DNA from: Gymnopilus junonius
Lineage: Eukaryota > Basidiomycota > Agaricomycetes > Agaricales > Galerinaceae
Length of the DNA: 64,000 nt
NCBI GenBank assembly: GCA_015501075.1
Contig: JADNYJ010000022.1
Coordinates: forward strand, 1 to 64,000
Direction of reading: 5' to 3'
The notes beneath the pieces were generated by a model. The model made no database searches. It saw only the letters and a program-made list of their open reading frames with translations, and was not told the origin of the DNA. A program made the position numbers and the translations under genes. Below are positions 1 to 14,314 of the stretch, in pieces; position 1 is the stretch's first letter, and each line of letters begins with the position of its first letter.

Positions 1-480
1 ACATTTGGATCATTCACATTTGGTCAAAACCACTGACCAAAACTTCACTGCGATTCGGTACAGCCTTTGGAGCATCCGAAATCGCCTTGAGATCCAAATC
101 CGAGGAGCCCGGGCAAGCCCTAGGCACCCCCAAGTTATTCATAACCAACGAATTTCTTGTATATACCTTGCTTTCCGAGAATCCAAATATTTAATATCTC
201 ACATTAAATATTCCTTCCCTTTTTTATCTGACCAAACGCGACAATTATCTTATTCAACTTAGCTGATTTGGTTGCCGAAGGAACCCTAATATAACTCACA
301 ATCACTAGCAGACCTGCTAACAACCACCATCATAATCCCATGACCTGCAAACTTGGGACACCATCTGATTCTGAATTTCGAGCTATATAACCGTGACTTA
401 CCTTTTCTACTTCACATCGCCGCCTTCGGACTGAACGTGGTTGGCAACGTTAATAAACCTTGTTTATCGGAAATACAACC
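1..480. other. Intergenic, upstream of AP-3 sigma
   Basis: This stretch is AT-rich with short open frames on both strands, none with recognisable protein similarity. The last 100 or so bases are presumably promoter and 5' leader of the AP-3 sigma gene. I see no RNA gene or repeat here. Confidence 0.5.
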
Positions 481-1339
481 ATGATTCACGCTGTTCTGAT
501 CTGTTGAGTTGTCGGCCTCTGCTTCGAGAGTAGAAGCACTCATTACTTGGCAGTTAACACCTCCGGAGTCTCTCGTTTGACTAAATTCTATACACCGTTG
601 CATCAGTCAGCTCAGTCGGTGGTGCAGAAGATCTTTTCTCTCGTTAGCACTCGGCCTGCAGGCCTTTGCAATTTCCTAGATGCACCAGAACTTGAGCAAT
701 TCCTTGGGTTTAAGGGCGACGAGGACGAGAGATGGAGAGTTGTGTACCGCAGTTATGCTACACTATACTTTGTTTTTGTGGTAGATGGCGCTGAAAGCGA
801 GCTCGGCATTTTGGACCTGATCCAGGTATGATTTGACTTGTCCAGTGGTGCCTAAATTCTAAATCGATAAATGAATTAGGTCTTGGTGGAATCTCTCGAT
901 AGAGCATTTGAAAATGTATGCGAATTAGACTTAGTTTTCCATTTCGATGAGGTGCGTCATTGGCTATTGGCCAAGCTTTAACTGTCAAATTGATCCCACT
1001 TCAAAACACAGGTACATCACATCCTTGCAGAAATTATTCAAGGTGGTCTTGTTTTAGAGACGAACGTGGAAGAAATCGACGTGGCAGGTATGTTATTTTG
1101 GCAAGTTAACCTCCCATCCAAGTGGGAAGAGACTTTCATTATACCACCAACGATGCCTCGATATAGTGCTAACGACCATCTTACTTCTAGTTAAAGAAGC
1201 GGCTCGTACACGGAAGGAATCCTTCGCATCATCTAACCCATTATCTTTAAGTGGAGGCGGTCTTGGAGCGCGGGGAGGCAATATAACCACACCTTTGGGA
1301 TGGTTAACAGGAAAATTAACGGGTGTTGGAACGAGATGA
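481..1339 (+). CDS. APS3: AP-3 adaptor complex subunit sigma (clathrin adaptor small chain)
   Basis: This is the small sigma subunit of the AP-3 adaptor, which sorts cargo from Golgi/endosomes to the vacuole. Five exons fit (481-502, 554-825, 880-951, 1012-1087, 1191-1339), giving 196 residues, close to the usual size plus a tail. The start is fixed by MIHAVLI joining across a 51-base intron to FNTSGVSRLTKFYTP, the typical sigma N-terminus. Further family signatures are YATLYFVFVVD, SELGILDLIQV, FENVCELDLVFHFDEVHHIL and GGLVLETNVEEI; the last two separate sigma-3 from sigma-1 and sigma-2. A Ser/Gly-rich tail follows residue 150 or so. The gene converges on MED6, with 202 bases between the stops. 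Splice sites are all GT-AG. Family assignment is secure; the adaptor type (AP-3) rests on these motifs. Confidence 0.93.
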
Positions 1340-1541
1340 CGAGTCACGAGTCTTTCATCCTCTGGAATGGCAACTCGTACGTACATGACAGTCGGAAATA
1401 TTTGGCTTATAACATGCCCGAATTACCCGTTACCGGTATCTTTTCCCGCAAATAGCCTATTTAATATACTTCCCAAAGCCTCCATCGCTCTTACAAAAAG
1501 ATCCTGCGAATGAATGTCAAGGTTAACCACCATCCAAGGAG

Positions 1542-2670
1542 CTAACTCGGTGCAGGAGGTGGTGCCAGTGAGGTACCTAGAATCTGGTTCAGAGGTTGGG
1601 AATATAAAGACATTCGAAATGAGAACAAACGCTTTTTCCTTTTCTTCCCTCCAGCAGCTGGGCCTTTAGTTGCTTCTTGGGGTGTTGCTACTTTCAATCC
1701 AGTTTCCAGCTGCATAGGGGCCGGCGTGACGGACGAGCGTATGGTCGTCGTGACAGGGGTTTCAGCGGCTGTATTCTCCAGATTCTGGGTAGCGGAAGAG
1801 GTTGCTAATGACACTTTTAAGTGTGCCGCTGTGGTGTTCATAGCATGCATGAGCAGCATGTTATTTTGTTGCCTTTTCGGTATGCCCGATCTCTTTTCTT
1901 GAGGAACAGCTGAGTCAGCTTCAGCATCTACAGAGGCCTCAGATTCCCGTTTATTCTGTGCCTCTATCACAGAGGGGTCCGTTATTGGCCATACAAAACC
2001 TGAACGGGGAGTATAATCGGGCCGGTGCTTGCGCAAAATGTCAAGAGAATTTTGGAGAGCAGACACGGACGTTAGCTGAATGTTTTGGTGAATGCTGTGA
2101 CTCCTAAGATGCATATAGAAAGAAACTCACTAGACGGTTTGAAAGGACGGTGTAAACGTCAGGAGACTGGTATATCCGGTTATTCATGATAAAATAGGCT
2201 GCCAAGGGCCTCACTGGGAAATATTCGTGAGATTGTGCAATGCATGGAAGGGCGAGAGCAGACCTTCATCGGGTGACAATCTTTCACGCTTTTGAATGAC
2301 AAAAAAAGTGGGAGGCTGGGCGTGAACAACTGCAAACTCGACGCCAGTGAAGCGTCTGATATTTTTGAGCCAGTACGCTTGGCTAAAGGGTGACCACCCT
2401 ACCTCAGCTCAGCAGCTTCATCGTTGATTGGAACACCGGTGTGCATTGTCTGCATACGCAGAACCTGGTTATTGCTTTGCTTGTCGTAGAACATAGACGT
2501 AGCAAAGTAATCAAAGACATTCTCAGGGGTCAGAGGACCATTAGCCTACTGAGATGATGAGAGACGCGGCAGGGCAGGGCAAGGCTAAGAAAGCCAACCT
2601 GAATCCACTCGTGCCAAATGAAGAAACGATGGGTGTAGTCATCTGGAGGATGCAGGTCGTTTATGTCCAT
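1542..2670 (-). CDS. MED6: Mediator complex subunit 6
   Basis: MED6 is a head-module subunit of Mediator, the nuclear coactivator bridging activators and RNA polymerase II. Five exons (2599-2670, 2403-2545, 2264-2355, 2131-2213, 1542-2075) join in frame to 307 residues. Key stretches are HRFFIWHEWIQ at the N-terminus, ENVFDYFATSMFYDKQSNNQ, RFTGVEFAVVHAQPP, FVIQKRERLSPDEVRP and YFIMNNRIYQSPDVYTVLSNRL, which follow the family in order. The C-terminal 120 residues are low complexity, ending with a basic GGKKRKKR patch. The ATG at 2670 was chosen because it begins directly before the conserved DLHPPDDY block. MED6 is divergent from the Nramp gene (177 bases between ATGs). Confidence 0.94.
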
Positions 2671-2847
2671 TGATGATAGTTGAAGCCAAAGGAGTGGTAC
2701 ATATAGGGCTGACCACAATGCTGGTCTGGTTCGCACGGGAAGTCCTCCTTTCTTCACACCGCGTTTCTATCCGCTGTCCTGGTTTGACGCGCTTCAATAT
2801 GACCTCCCTTGGGACCTAGTCCCTCCAGTTCCTTTCCCCTCAATGGT
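2671..2847. promoter_or_regulatory. Divergent promoter, MED6 / Nramp
   Basis: The 177 bases between the two opposing start codons must hold both 5' leaders and core promoters. No clear TATA box or named operator is visible. The call is positional inference only. Confidence 0.45.
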
Positions 2848-5020
2848 ATGGCCCTGTCGCAATCTCAGCCATACTCCTCCAGAGCTGCCAGGTCTCTTCG
2901 TCTTGGCGCAGCAACTTTGCTGCATCACTTGAAACGCCATGTCGGCGTAGGCATTATCTGTTCCGTTGCTTATTTCGATCCGTATGTGTTCTGGACGCTT
3001 GGAATTTAAAGCCGTATACCATTTCATTTTCAGTGGCAACTGGAGCGTTGATCTCCAAGCCGGTTCAAGCTTTGGTTATAGACCAATGCTCTTTGTGATC
3101 CTCATGGCAGGACTTGGCGCCATAGTACTGCAGGTGACAGCATTACTTTTAGGTTCTTAACGAAGGAAATGTTAACCCTTTTCTGCTTGGCTTGCAGACA
3201 CTGGCATATAAATTAGGCTGCGTAACAGGCCTTGGTAGCGTCTGACCTTTCTTCGTTTATCCTTTCCTAAGTCTCTATCTAGACCTGGCCACCCATTGCA
3301 GGCTCCTGTTCCACAACCATCCTCGTCATCCTCGTCTAGTTCGCCGACTGGTGCTATATCCTCTCTATATTCTGTCAGAGATTGCCATCATATCCACCGA
3401 TCTCGCAGAGCTGCTAGGTTCAGCGATAGGCTTCTGTTTATTATTTCCAAAGCTCCCGCTCTGGGCTGGTGTCGTTCTTACAGCTGCCGATGTCCTCATA
3501 TTCCTGGCTTTTAGCGACCCTTCACGCGGACAAGGGCGGCCGGTAAGGTTGTTCGAATACACCATCATCGCCCTGGTGAGCGTGAGCACTAAACTATATT
3601 AGGCAGCATCTCTTGACATCTTTTTAGGTCTTCTGTGTTTTCGGGTCCTTCGTCGCCCTTCTCATAAAAGCTAAACCGAATTGGTCTCAAGCCTTTCTGG
3701 GGTACCTTCCGGACAAAGCATTATTCCAGTCTGACCCTGATGCAGTTTACGCAGGTGTGTGCAGTCAATGCTTTGCATATTCGCCATCGTCTTATTTGTA
3801 CTAGCCGTCGGGATATTAGGTGCAACGGTGATGCCCCATGCATTGTTTCTGGGTTCTTCCTTGGCCACTCAAGATCGTGTATCGGACGCCCAACCTCTAA
3901 GCGAGAATTACCTTCACCGGTAATGAGCCGTCAATCGATTAGAACAAAAGCCCGACAATTTATCTCTTCGTTATTCCGAATTGGACGCGCTGAAAGAGCC
4001 GCCTCAAGTGTAGATTACCGCAGCAAGCACGGTGAACGCGAAAATAGACCTTTGACTTTTATCAATCAACATTTGAGCCATGGAGTAGTGGACGTAGTGA
4101 CTAGCCTGATCGCCCTTGCCGTCCCAATTAATTCTGCGTAAGTTCATTTTTTGACTGTCACCTAATTCTTGAAGTTGACGTCGTGATTAATTTACTAGAA
4201 TCCTCATTTTGGCTGCTGCCGTTTTCTTCAACGGGGCCGGTCAAAATCGTAATACACCAGCAGGATTATTTGACGCCTACGACCTGATTAAGGCTCGGAT
4301 TGGAGACGGTTAGCCATCAGTTTATGGTAGTGATTCCTCATACTGATCATCGATCTCTTTCGTCAGCTGCTGCAGTGATTTTTGCTCTCGCTTTGATATG
4401 TGCAGGGCAAACATCCAGTATCACAGTCACGTTGGCTGGACAAATTGTGTCCGAAGGGTTTATTGAGTGGAAAGTTTCGGTGCGTGTCGCTATCAGCCCC
4501 TCTACGATCGTTTTTATTCTAAGTACCATGACTGCCGGCCTTCTCTGCGCAGCCTTTTCTCAGGAGAATTATCACACGCTGCATAAGTCTTGTACCCTCG
4601 ATGGTTGTATCCATCGCTGTGGGCCGTGACGGGATAAACACCTTGCTCGTTGCCTCCCAAGTCATACTATCGGTGGTCCTCCCATTCGTTGCTTTTCCGT
4701 TGATATACTTGACTTCGGCTGAGGTGGTCATGCGAGTGTGGAAACCGCAGGAAATCATTGAAGCCGAGGTAGCACCTATTCCGGAGTTGACGCAGGAACC
4801 GCATGAGAACCAGGTCGACCTGGATGCCGTAAAAGTTGAAGCTGAACATATGGAGATTTCAACTATCAAGGTTGCAGAACAAGATAAGGTTGACCGGATG
4901 GTGAGAAAGGAATACCTAGATTACAGCAACGGTCGTTTCACTGCCGCGCTCGCATACGTCATTTGGTGCATCGTCCTTGTGGCCAATGCGTATGCCATCG
5001 TGATGCTGTTCCTGCGATAG
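2848..5020 (+). CDS. Nramp-family divalent metal (Mn/Fe) transporter, SMF-like
   Basis: Nramp proteins are proton-coupled importers of Mn2+ and Fe2+ in plasma, vacuolar or endosomal membranes. The two metal-site motifs are visible: DPGNW, split by the first intron after 2981, and GATVMPHALFLG near 3820. Other family stretches are LYILSEIAIISTDLAELLGSA, LPLWAGVVLTAADVL, and GQTSSITVTLAGQIVSEGF before a VRRLI-like helix; several hydrophobic segments follow. Exons include 2848-2981, 3034-3133 and 3198-3234. The reading frame must change between about 3880 and 3990, in the variable cytosolic loop after SLATQDRVS. A 23-base intron (GTAATG to ATTAG) or a longer one ending near GCTGAAAG would both do it, and an indel cannot be excluded. 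The stop at 5018-5020 ends a helix typical of the family C-terminus. Confidence 0.88.
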
Positions 5021-5691
5021 AAAAGAAAAACCTTGTACTATAGTGATTGATGTATGTATTTATGATGTTTGTTGTCATTCTGACTTGCAATGTTGGTTGT
5101 CAGGTCTTTGTGTTTCTGCAAGATTATCAACCCGAAGTTGACCCAAGGTTTGTCGACCTCACATTTCTTCAATTCGTCCATGTAAGTATGCAAATAGAAA
5201 TTTTATTTTCAAATCAAAAAGTAAGACAGAGATAAGGCTTTCTGGGATTTATAGCAGAGTATTTTTTATGAACTGGATTTGTATCGAAAAGAATAACAAG
5301 GACTGAGACGAGAGCAGAGTAACAGTAATTCATAATTGGCAAAGATAACATTAGATCAAGAAAAGGGGAAAAAGAAGTCCATAAATCCAACAACGATCGT
5401 TGTAAATAGAGCGTGTAAAAAGGAGATAAAGAAAATCATATCGAGATCACGTTCGTCGCTGGGTCAAGGATAAAACTTGACGGTACGATACGTGACACAT
5501 CGAATGCGCAGGACGGGACGGCCGACTTTTACATATAATGCAAGAAGTCATACATAAGATCACCGACGAGCGCGAAAAAAGGGTTGCAAGCAAGTGCCTA
5601 TGGAAAAAAAGAGGTAAGCCCATATATAAACTTTTTCGATCAAAGGAAACTTACATAAAGAGAATGAAAGTGAAAGAGCAGCTTGGATCAT
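5021..5691. other. Intergenic between Nramp and C2H2 gene
   Basis: About 670 bases, AT-rich, between two convergent stops. It should contain both 3' UTRs. A short + strand open frame at 5047-5235 has hydrophobic residues but no family signal, and I take it as chance. Confidence 0.4.
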
Positions 5692-6773
5692 TTACTTGAC
5701 ATCATGGCAGTCGCATTCGTTGGTGCGACCAACCCAGCCTTTGCCGCAGGAGTCACACCAGCCACGGTTGCCATTTTCGACACCAATAGCTTTCTTAGAG
5801 GCTGGGAGAAGAGAGGCGCCGACAGCCTCGTCCCGGTGGATACTGATGAGGTGACGACCCAGGTCGTGCTTCCTGCTGAAAGACCGACCACATGACCGCT
5901 GGGGACAGACATGGGGCTTCAGCCTGTTGGGGTCGTGGGTGGCCATATGAGTCTTGAGATTGTAAGCCCTTGCGAATGCTAAAAAAGGAAATAATAAGTG
6001 ACTGTTGAGTGACAGACAAACAAAACAATTACCTCGAGGACAGGCAGAGCACTTGTACTTTTTGCGGGGATCACCCTCGTATTCCTCTACAGGTTGAGGA
6101 GTGACCGTCGCCACAGCCGGAAGCTGAGTGGAAATGTGAATGGGAGACACAGTGGGGAGGGAGGGACTGTAGCTGGAATGGGAATAATAGTCCGACGAAG
6201 TTGTGGAGCCGCGCCTCTGATGAGGGATATAGTCTGAATAGGTGGAGCGAGCTGTATAGGGCTTGCTGTCAAAGTGCTTAACGGGGGGCTCTGGGGAGGG
6301 GTCGGAGGGAGAGTGCCAAAAGAGGCAGGGTCATCCTCCATGACGGCCATGGAAGGGGGCACAGCATCATAGTCGGAACCGATGCGGGCCTGCTGGAAAC
6401 TCATATCGAGGTCAAAGGGGAAGACCTGAGAGGTGCTGACTGGCTGAGAGTGGTCGTTGTAGACGGAGAGGGAGTAGGAGGAAAGAGAGTCCTGGGTGTC
6501 TGAGGAGACGGTAATGGAGGAGAGGGGGCCCTGCCACTGCGGCTTTTCAGAGGGCCTGAAGAAGTAGGGGTCGTATGAATCGACGGTGAGGAGCTGGAGA
6601 TCGGGAAAAGCAGCCAAGTTGGAGTCGATATCAGACTCAAACAGGTCCGGATGAGGTGCGGCGACGTCCGAGGGGGAATGAAAAGAGAAAAAGTCGAAAC
6701 TGCTCTGCTGTTTGGCGAACTCATTGCTGTTGTACGCCTCGAAGGCATGCGCGTAGGACTGTGCTTCAGACAT
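5692..6773 (-). CDS. C2H2 zinc-finger transcription factor
   Basis: A nuclear DNA-binding protein with two C2H2 fingers near the C-terminus. The first reads KYKCSACPRAFARAYNLKTH with HMATH, split by a phase-compatible intron (near 5979-6032). The second is CPQRSCGRSFSRKHDLGRH with a C-X4-C spacing. A cysteine-rich tail, WCDSCGKGW then CDCHD, follows. The AYNLKTH helix resembles CRZ1-type calcineurin-responsive factors, but that is weak. The N-terminal 200 residues are Ser/Pro/Gln-rich, as in activation domains, with PPTPPQSPP. The frame changes between this region and the fingers. A 68-base intron from GTTAAG (near 6260) to CATCAGAG would restore it, giving SPPRGSTTSSDYYSHSSY, but its GAG acceptor is weak. 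The start at 6773 is the first ATG of the open frame. Confidence 0.82.
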
Positions 6774-7090
6774 TGCTGCGGTGGGAGTCAGAGAACGAAG
6801 TGGGTGGTTGTGGTTGGGAACAAACTTGCTTTAGCCTTGTCTTGCCAATATACACCTGCTGCGCACTTACGTAACACATCTCCATCTGTCACCCGGTCTC
6901 CGATCTCACACTCTTCTGTCTTTCATCAATCGACAGTACATGCTCTAGCCAACCTGTAGTCTACACCGTCGTTTCACCACCAACAACTGGTTCTTCTCTC
7001 CAATCGAAAGAAAATACATTCGTTTCATCCAGAGGTCTCTTCGATCTCTATCAACTCCGCAGCTTGGGCGCCCAACTCTGACAAATCACC

Positions 7091-7210
7091 ATGACTCGCA
7101 GCACTGCCTCCTTTGCGTCCGCATGGAGACGCGTAGCAACTGCCGATAGCGTATACCGCCGGTACCTCCTCGTGGAGGCCAATGTCAAGCACAAGTCATC
7201 GCCCGCCTAG
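7091..7210 (+). CDS. Candidate 39-residue ORF ending inside tRNA-Lys(CTT)
   Basis: An ATG in good context (AATCACCATGAC) opens a frame of 39 codons starting MTRSTASFASAWRR and ending KHKSSPA. Its stop TAG is made of bases 8-10 of the downstream tRNA gene. The preceding 200 bases are pyrimidine-rich and look like a 5' leader. I recognise no family. It may be a short mitochondrial-type peptide (basic, Ser/Ala/Arg-rich start), the surviving 5' end of a gene truncated by the tRNA, or chance. No conservation can be judged from one sequence. Confidence 0.22.
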   Translation: MTRSTASFASAWRRVATADSVYRRYLLVEANVKHKSSPA

Positions 7211-7301
7211 CTCAATCGGATAGAGCGTCAGACTCTTAGGCGGGCTACACGTCCTTACTACGTGCATCTGAAGGCTGCGAGTTCGACCCTCGCGGTGGGC
7301 T
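7201..7301 (+). tRNA. tRNA-Lys (CTT), with 27-base intron
   Basis: The acceptor stem GCCCGCC pairs with GGTGGGC at the 3' end. The D-arm is GCTC/GAGC, the anticodon stem TCAGA/TCTGA, and the T-arm GCGAG-TTCGACC-CTCGC. The loop reads CTCTTA before the intron, so the anticodon is CTT at 7235-7237. The intron occupies 7239-7265, at the canonical place after base 37. The body is identical to the tRNA at 14504 except for the first anticodon base. Confidence 0.95.
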
Positions 7302-8017
7302 ACTTTATTTCTTTTTGTCATTGCCAATCTTACCGAAACTTCGCGTTGTATAATTTTATCGGCAAAATATAACGGGTGCGCCAATCCCCGACTCTGCTTT
7401 TCAACGTCAAATCAAAAGCGGCTGCACTTCCAAAAGTAGAGTGTGCTGCTTGTATATATATAGTTTTGTGGTTGGCATGTCACATTTTTGAAGACTTAAA
7501 TAACGCCTTTCCATTCATTTTTGTTCTTGTCCTCTTGGCACTTTCATATTCAAAATTTCGTTAAAAGTTGACGAAAAGTAATTAGCAATTAACATACTAC
7601 CTCTAGCTTCCAAGAAAAATTAATTGCTGGATGCATCATTTAATATTATAAGTATGCCAGTTATGTACCTACCTGCCAATTTGCTTTCGATCACAACAGA
7701 ATCTGGTTTTTGAAAAAAATCTTTTCAAGACCGACTGTATCTTAGAAAGCTAGTCATGCAGTCACTGAATTGGTAAAATAACAGGCTATGGTGATTATTA
7801 CCAGTTTGTGATACAATTTAATGAGTCGGGCAGTAATTCATCACACTACTAACTTCCGCTTCTAATTCCTATCCCTTTGGAATGAAATTTGGCAGGAAGA
7901 GTGGACGTTTGGGAGCTACAGACCTCCCTGTCATTCAGACCTGAGAGTCGGGGAATATACGGTTTAATGGATACAAAACAAAAAAGAACAGAATTGGACA
8001 CATGCACAAGTTGCACA
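7302..8017. other. Intergenic, AT-rich
   Basis: No supported gene on either strand. Several A/T runs occur, including a T-rich tract just after the tRNA that may act as the Pol III terminator (TTTATTTCTTTTT near 7304-7317). Confidence 0.45.
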
Positions 8018-11000
8018 TTATAGACAACCCTTAGCCCTTATAAAGCTCTTGAGGGAAGGAATAAAACTACGGGCTTCCGAGTCAGAATCGTCATCAGAAA
8101 GTCCCGCTGAACCTGTGGAATGAGCACGATTCCACAATAAATTAGAGCAGCCCATAAGCTCAATGAGCCTCCATCTCAACTGATTCCCAAAATACTCATT
8201 CATCGAACCCACGATGTGCCCTGGAAGCCATGGGGGTAGGGTACACACTGCAACAGAATTGTGAGAACCTCCTACAAGGAATGGCGCATCAAGGTCTTTC
8301 GTCAAGAGGTGAAGGAGATGTCGACACGCCGGGCAGCAACGTTTTGACACTCCAATAACTCGTCCAAATTCCTGTCATCATAAGGAGTGAGGATCTCAGT
8401 GTAGTATGCCCGAAAAGCTTTGCGAAACATTCAAATTTACAAAGAACCTGGCACTGTCACACAATAACTTGATTGTGTTGCTGATGCCAGACCTGTGTTT
8501 CGTCGGATCGCCAATCATGTTGAGTAGACCTTTTCCACATTCTCCCCAGTAAGGCAAAGTCGACTGCTGTAATTGTTTTATGCTCTCGATAGTTTTTTCA
8601 CTATCATGGTCCTGTCACTCCTTCCTGGCTGTGCTGGCAGCCTTGATCCATTTCGAAAATTCTTGGTGACTAGATGACAGTTCGCCAATTTCAAGAAATT
8701 CGAGTATCTCGTCGTTAGTCTTGGTCTCGCTGGTCCAAGCAGAAAAAAGTCACGCTCAGTGTTTCTGGGAAAGAGATCTGAATCCGCGATGAGTTCTCTC
8801 CATAGGAGTAAAGTTTTGTCCACGGGTGTGACAACTAAATTTTTGACGGAGATGGTCTGACCTTGGAAGTGGTCTGCTGATGTACCCGTCGAGAGTATCT
8901 ACCGCACTGAAATGAACTAGCAGAAGCTCCAACCAGTCCCTGTAAGACTTCCACAGAGGTATTTGCACACCATCCTCCGCAATGACAGAAGGTTGAACTG
9001 CCTCGAGGTTTTCATCGCGTTCGTGCCCTTTGTCTTGCTCTTGCACACCTGGCACTGGCATTGAAATATCAGCACGATGGTGGTCATTAAGCAAGGGTTC
9101 AATGGTTTTCAGGTGCATATGGAGGGCAGAGCCTCTAGCAATTCTATGAAGCACGGCGTCGGCCAAATAATCTTTGAACTTCTCGGAACCCATAGTAGGA
9201 ACTTTTTCACTGCTCCGGGAGTCAAACAGGGCCTGCAAATATCTATGGAAGCTGTACAGAAGCCGAAGCAATACATCATGAAACTCCTTGCATGTGCTTC
9301 TGGTGTAGAGCTGGAAGGCATTGTTTTCAGTGGCCAACTTGGCTTGCTGGACCAAGTTTGGAATCGGGATGCCAACTTTTTGGGTCAACACGAAGTCGAT
9401 TAGGAATCGTCGATCATTTTCAATCTCTGCCTTTTATGACTGTCCCTGCTGGGACTCTTCGAATGGAATGTCTGTCACTGACCTCAGATATTCGATATAG
9501 GGCTGTGAGAGAGTCGAATGATCCAACCGATGAAGGATTTTCGGATAGCATGTGGCGACGACATAACACAGAAGGCGCCCCAAAAGATTAGTGTGATCTT
9601 TCGTGACAGCTGAGAACCCATAGATGTGTGGCCAGCATCGTGTTGCTCTTATTATGTAGGGCATGAGCATGTGCTACGATTAGGCTGTTACACTGCATTT
9701 ACCAACGTTCCTCGAGATATCGATCCAACTCCTCATCGTCATCAGATTTGAGGCCAGGCGGGATCGTTGCATCTACGATGGAGGGGTCTTGAATTGGGAT
9801 GGCTGTAGTAATAAGTTGGTCCTCGCCATTAGGGAGATATGTGCAAGCAACAATCTCAAGTTTACCAAGGCCACGCTTTGTTACAACTGTAATAACATCG
9901 CGTTCAATGACGGCCAGGGTAGAAACAGCATTGGATATCTTGACTTCTCGGTGGTCAGCACCTGTAACTTTGAACGGCTGTTCCAGTTGGATCTTGCGGT
10001 GATAGTACGAAAAGCAAGGATGTTTCTGGGTACTTCATTGGGCAGGGAATTGTGCCTCCGAAAAGCGTCTCCCAAGATCATCTTTCAGACTACAGTCCCT
10101 ATCATCATATCATGATACTCTTGCTTTGAAAGCCTCAAGGTATCAATCAACTTCGAAGATTGCGATGCATGGTCAGTGTATATTCCATGTTGGTCAGTGT
10201 ACATTTCCTGTTCGTTGACGGCCAGGTGGAGTGCAATCCTGTCCGAGCCGAGGCAGCAGCTAGAATCACTACCTTGACAATTGGTTCACCCCCCGAAAGC
10301 GCCTGCACCCCATATAGGCAATGCAATTTCCTTGATGCCATGCCCAGCGAGGGCCATGAATCCTGTGTACCTTTATGGAGATCACAGAAAAAATATTTCG
10401 GATAGAGATCTGCATATTGGGACATGGGTATGGATCATTATAGCAACATCTTCAGGCGCTGGCGGAGAGACGAATAAGGCACCCATTGGCAAGAGGGACG
10501 GGCAAACAGCGGTTACAAGCTCTTCCTGTGTATAGGATGGTCCAAATCCAGGAGAAGAATTTGACGCCACTAAAGTGCATTTCACACTTTCATAGGGAAA
10601 AGGGACGGCGGCAGATGAAACCGGTCCAATACTGAAACTGCTACCGAAGATATCAGCTTTGAGGTCAGTGGTCCAGTCCAACATGGTTTGACGGACACCA
10701 ACCGAAGGTAGCGAATAGAAAATATAGGTGGTCTCTAACATTGTATCCACAGGTATGGTAAACAAGTTGAACAAGGAAGCGAGGTATCCAGAGACTGCAC
10801 CCTCGAGTGCGTGAGGGTCGGAATACCAGGATATGAAACTGCAACCCCAATTATTCCCCTTGGGAGGTTTGAGCATATTAAGAATTTGATGGGCCAATAA
10901 GCATTTAACTTGAGATGAGAAAGTCGAAGAACTGAATTCTGTTCACTGAGATATGGTATCTTGTAACTTTCAAAAAGACTGGGAAGGAGAAGTGCACTGT

Positions 11001-11291
11001 CGAGTATGTTGTTTAAAAGTGATAAGCCATTTGGATAGTAGGTCTGGGTATCTATCTAAAATAAATTGAGATAGAAACTTGGTATTTAAGTGGCCGTCCA
11101 TGTGTATTGAGTAAGAAAGATATTCAACTAGTTGAGGCAAGGCATGTAGACTGGCAGACGGTGAAAATGCGGTCGCGAAAAGACTGGATAGAAGTAGTGA
11201 TGACAGTCCAAACAGAAGGATCGTCCTCGGTACAGACCCCCAAAGGATCAAGAGAAGTGAGGGATGGATCCGAGGGAAAATTGTTGGACAT
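8018..11291 (-). pseudogene. Decayed member of an agaricomycete-restricted large protein family
   Basis: Read from 11291 down, pieces of one long protein appear in order but in changing frames. They are: MSNNFPSDPSL with DPSVWTVITTSIQSFRDRIF; LHALPQLVEYLSYSIHMDG; SVNRIQFFDFLISS; WTTDLKADIFGSSFS with MIHTHVPICRSLSE; GGEPIVKVVILAAASAR; LRLSKQEYHDMMIGTVV; VITVVTKRGLGKLEIVACTY; RCWPHIYGFSAVTKDH; YPKILHRLDHSTLSQPY; NNAFQLYTRSTCKEFHD; GSALHMHLKTIEPLLNDHHR; TPVDKTLLLWRELIADSDLF; and finally VIGVSKRCCPACRHLL with CTLPPWLPGHIV. I count at least six frame breaks or in-frame stops, for example near 11150, 10950, 10390, 10070, 9700, 8870, 8720 and 8390. Splicing does not explain most of them. The C-terminal CCPxC segment recalls fungal deaminase-like (OTT_1508-type) zinc motifs. 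That link, and the family itself, are from memory and need a search. Confidence 0.7.
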
Positions 11292-11450
11292 GTTAGAATA
11301 ATAGAGCAGTCCAGGGTGACTCTAAGTGACAAACTGAGTGACAGCTCAACGCGACAACGCCTGCCCTAAAGCTCGTTATGGCCATCCGCTAATTTCTTCA
11401 TTAGCTCTCACCAACGCTTTAGTCCTTGGATACCCCGTCTTCACTCTCAA

Positions 11451-14314
<2,864 letters not shown>

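Noticed and set aside
1093..1386. Minus-strand 97-codon frame opposite AP-3 sigma
   Set aside because: It is antisense to the spliced exons of AP-3 sigma and has no protein features.
2104..2130. A 27-base intron in MED6
   Set aside because: It breaks frame; a 55-base intron 2076-2130 gives the conserved SNRL-LTSVSALQNSLD join.
9077..9403. Plus-strand 108-codon frame
   Set aside because: It is the complement of the pseudogene piece with LYTRSTCKEFHD, which has clear protein character on the minus strand.
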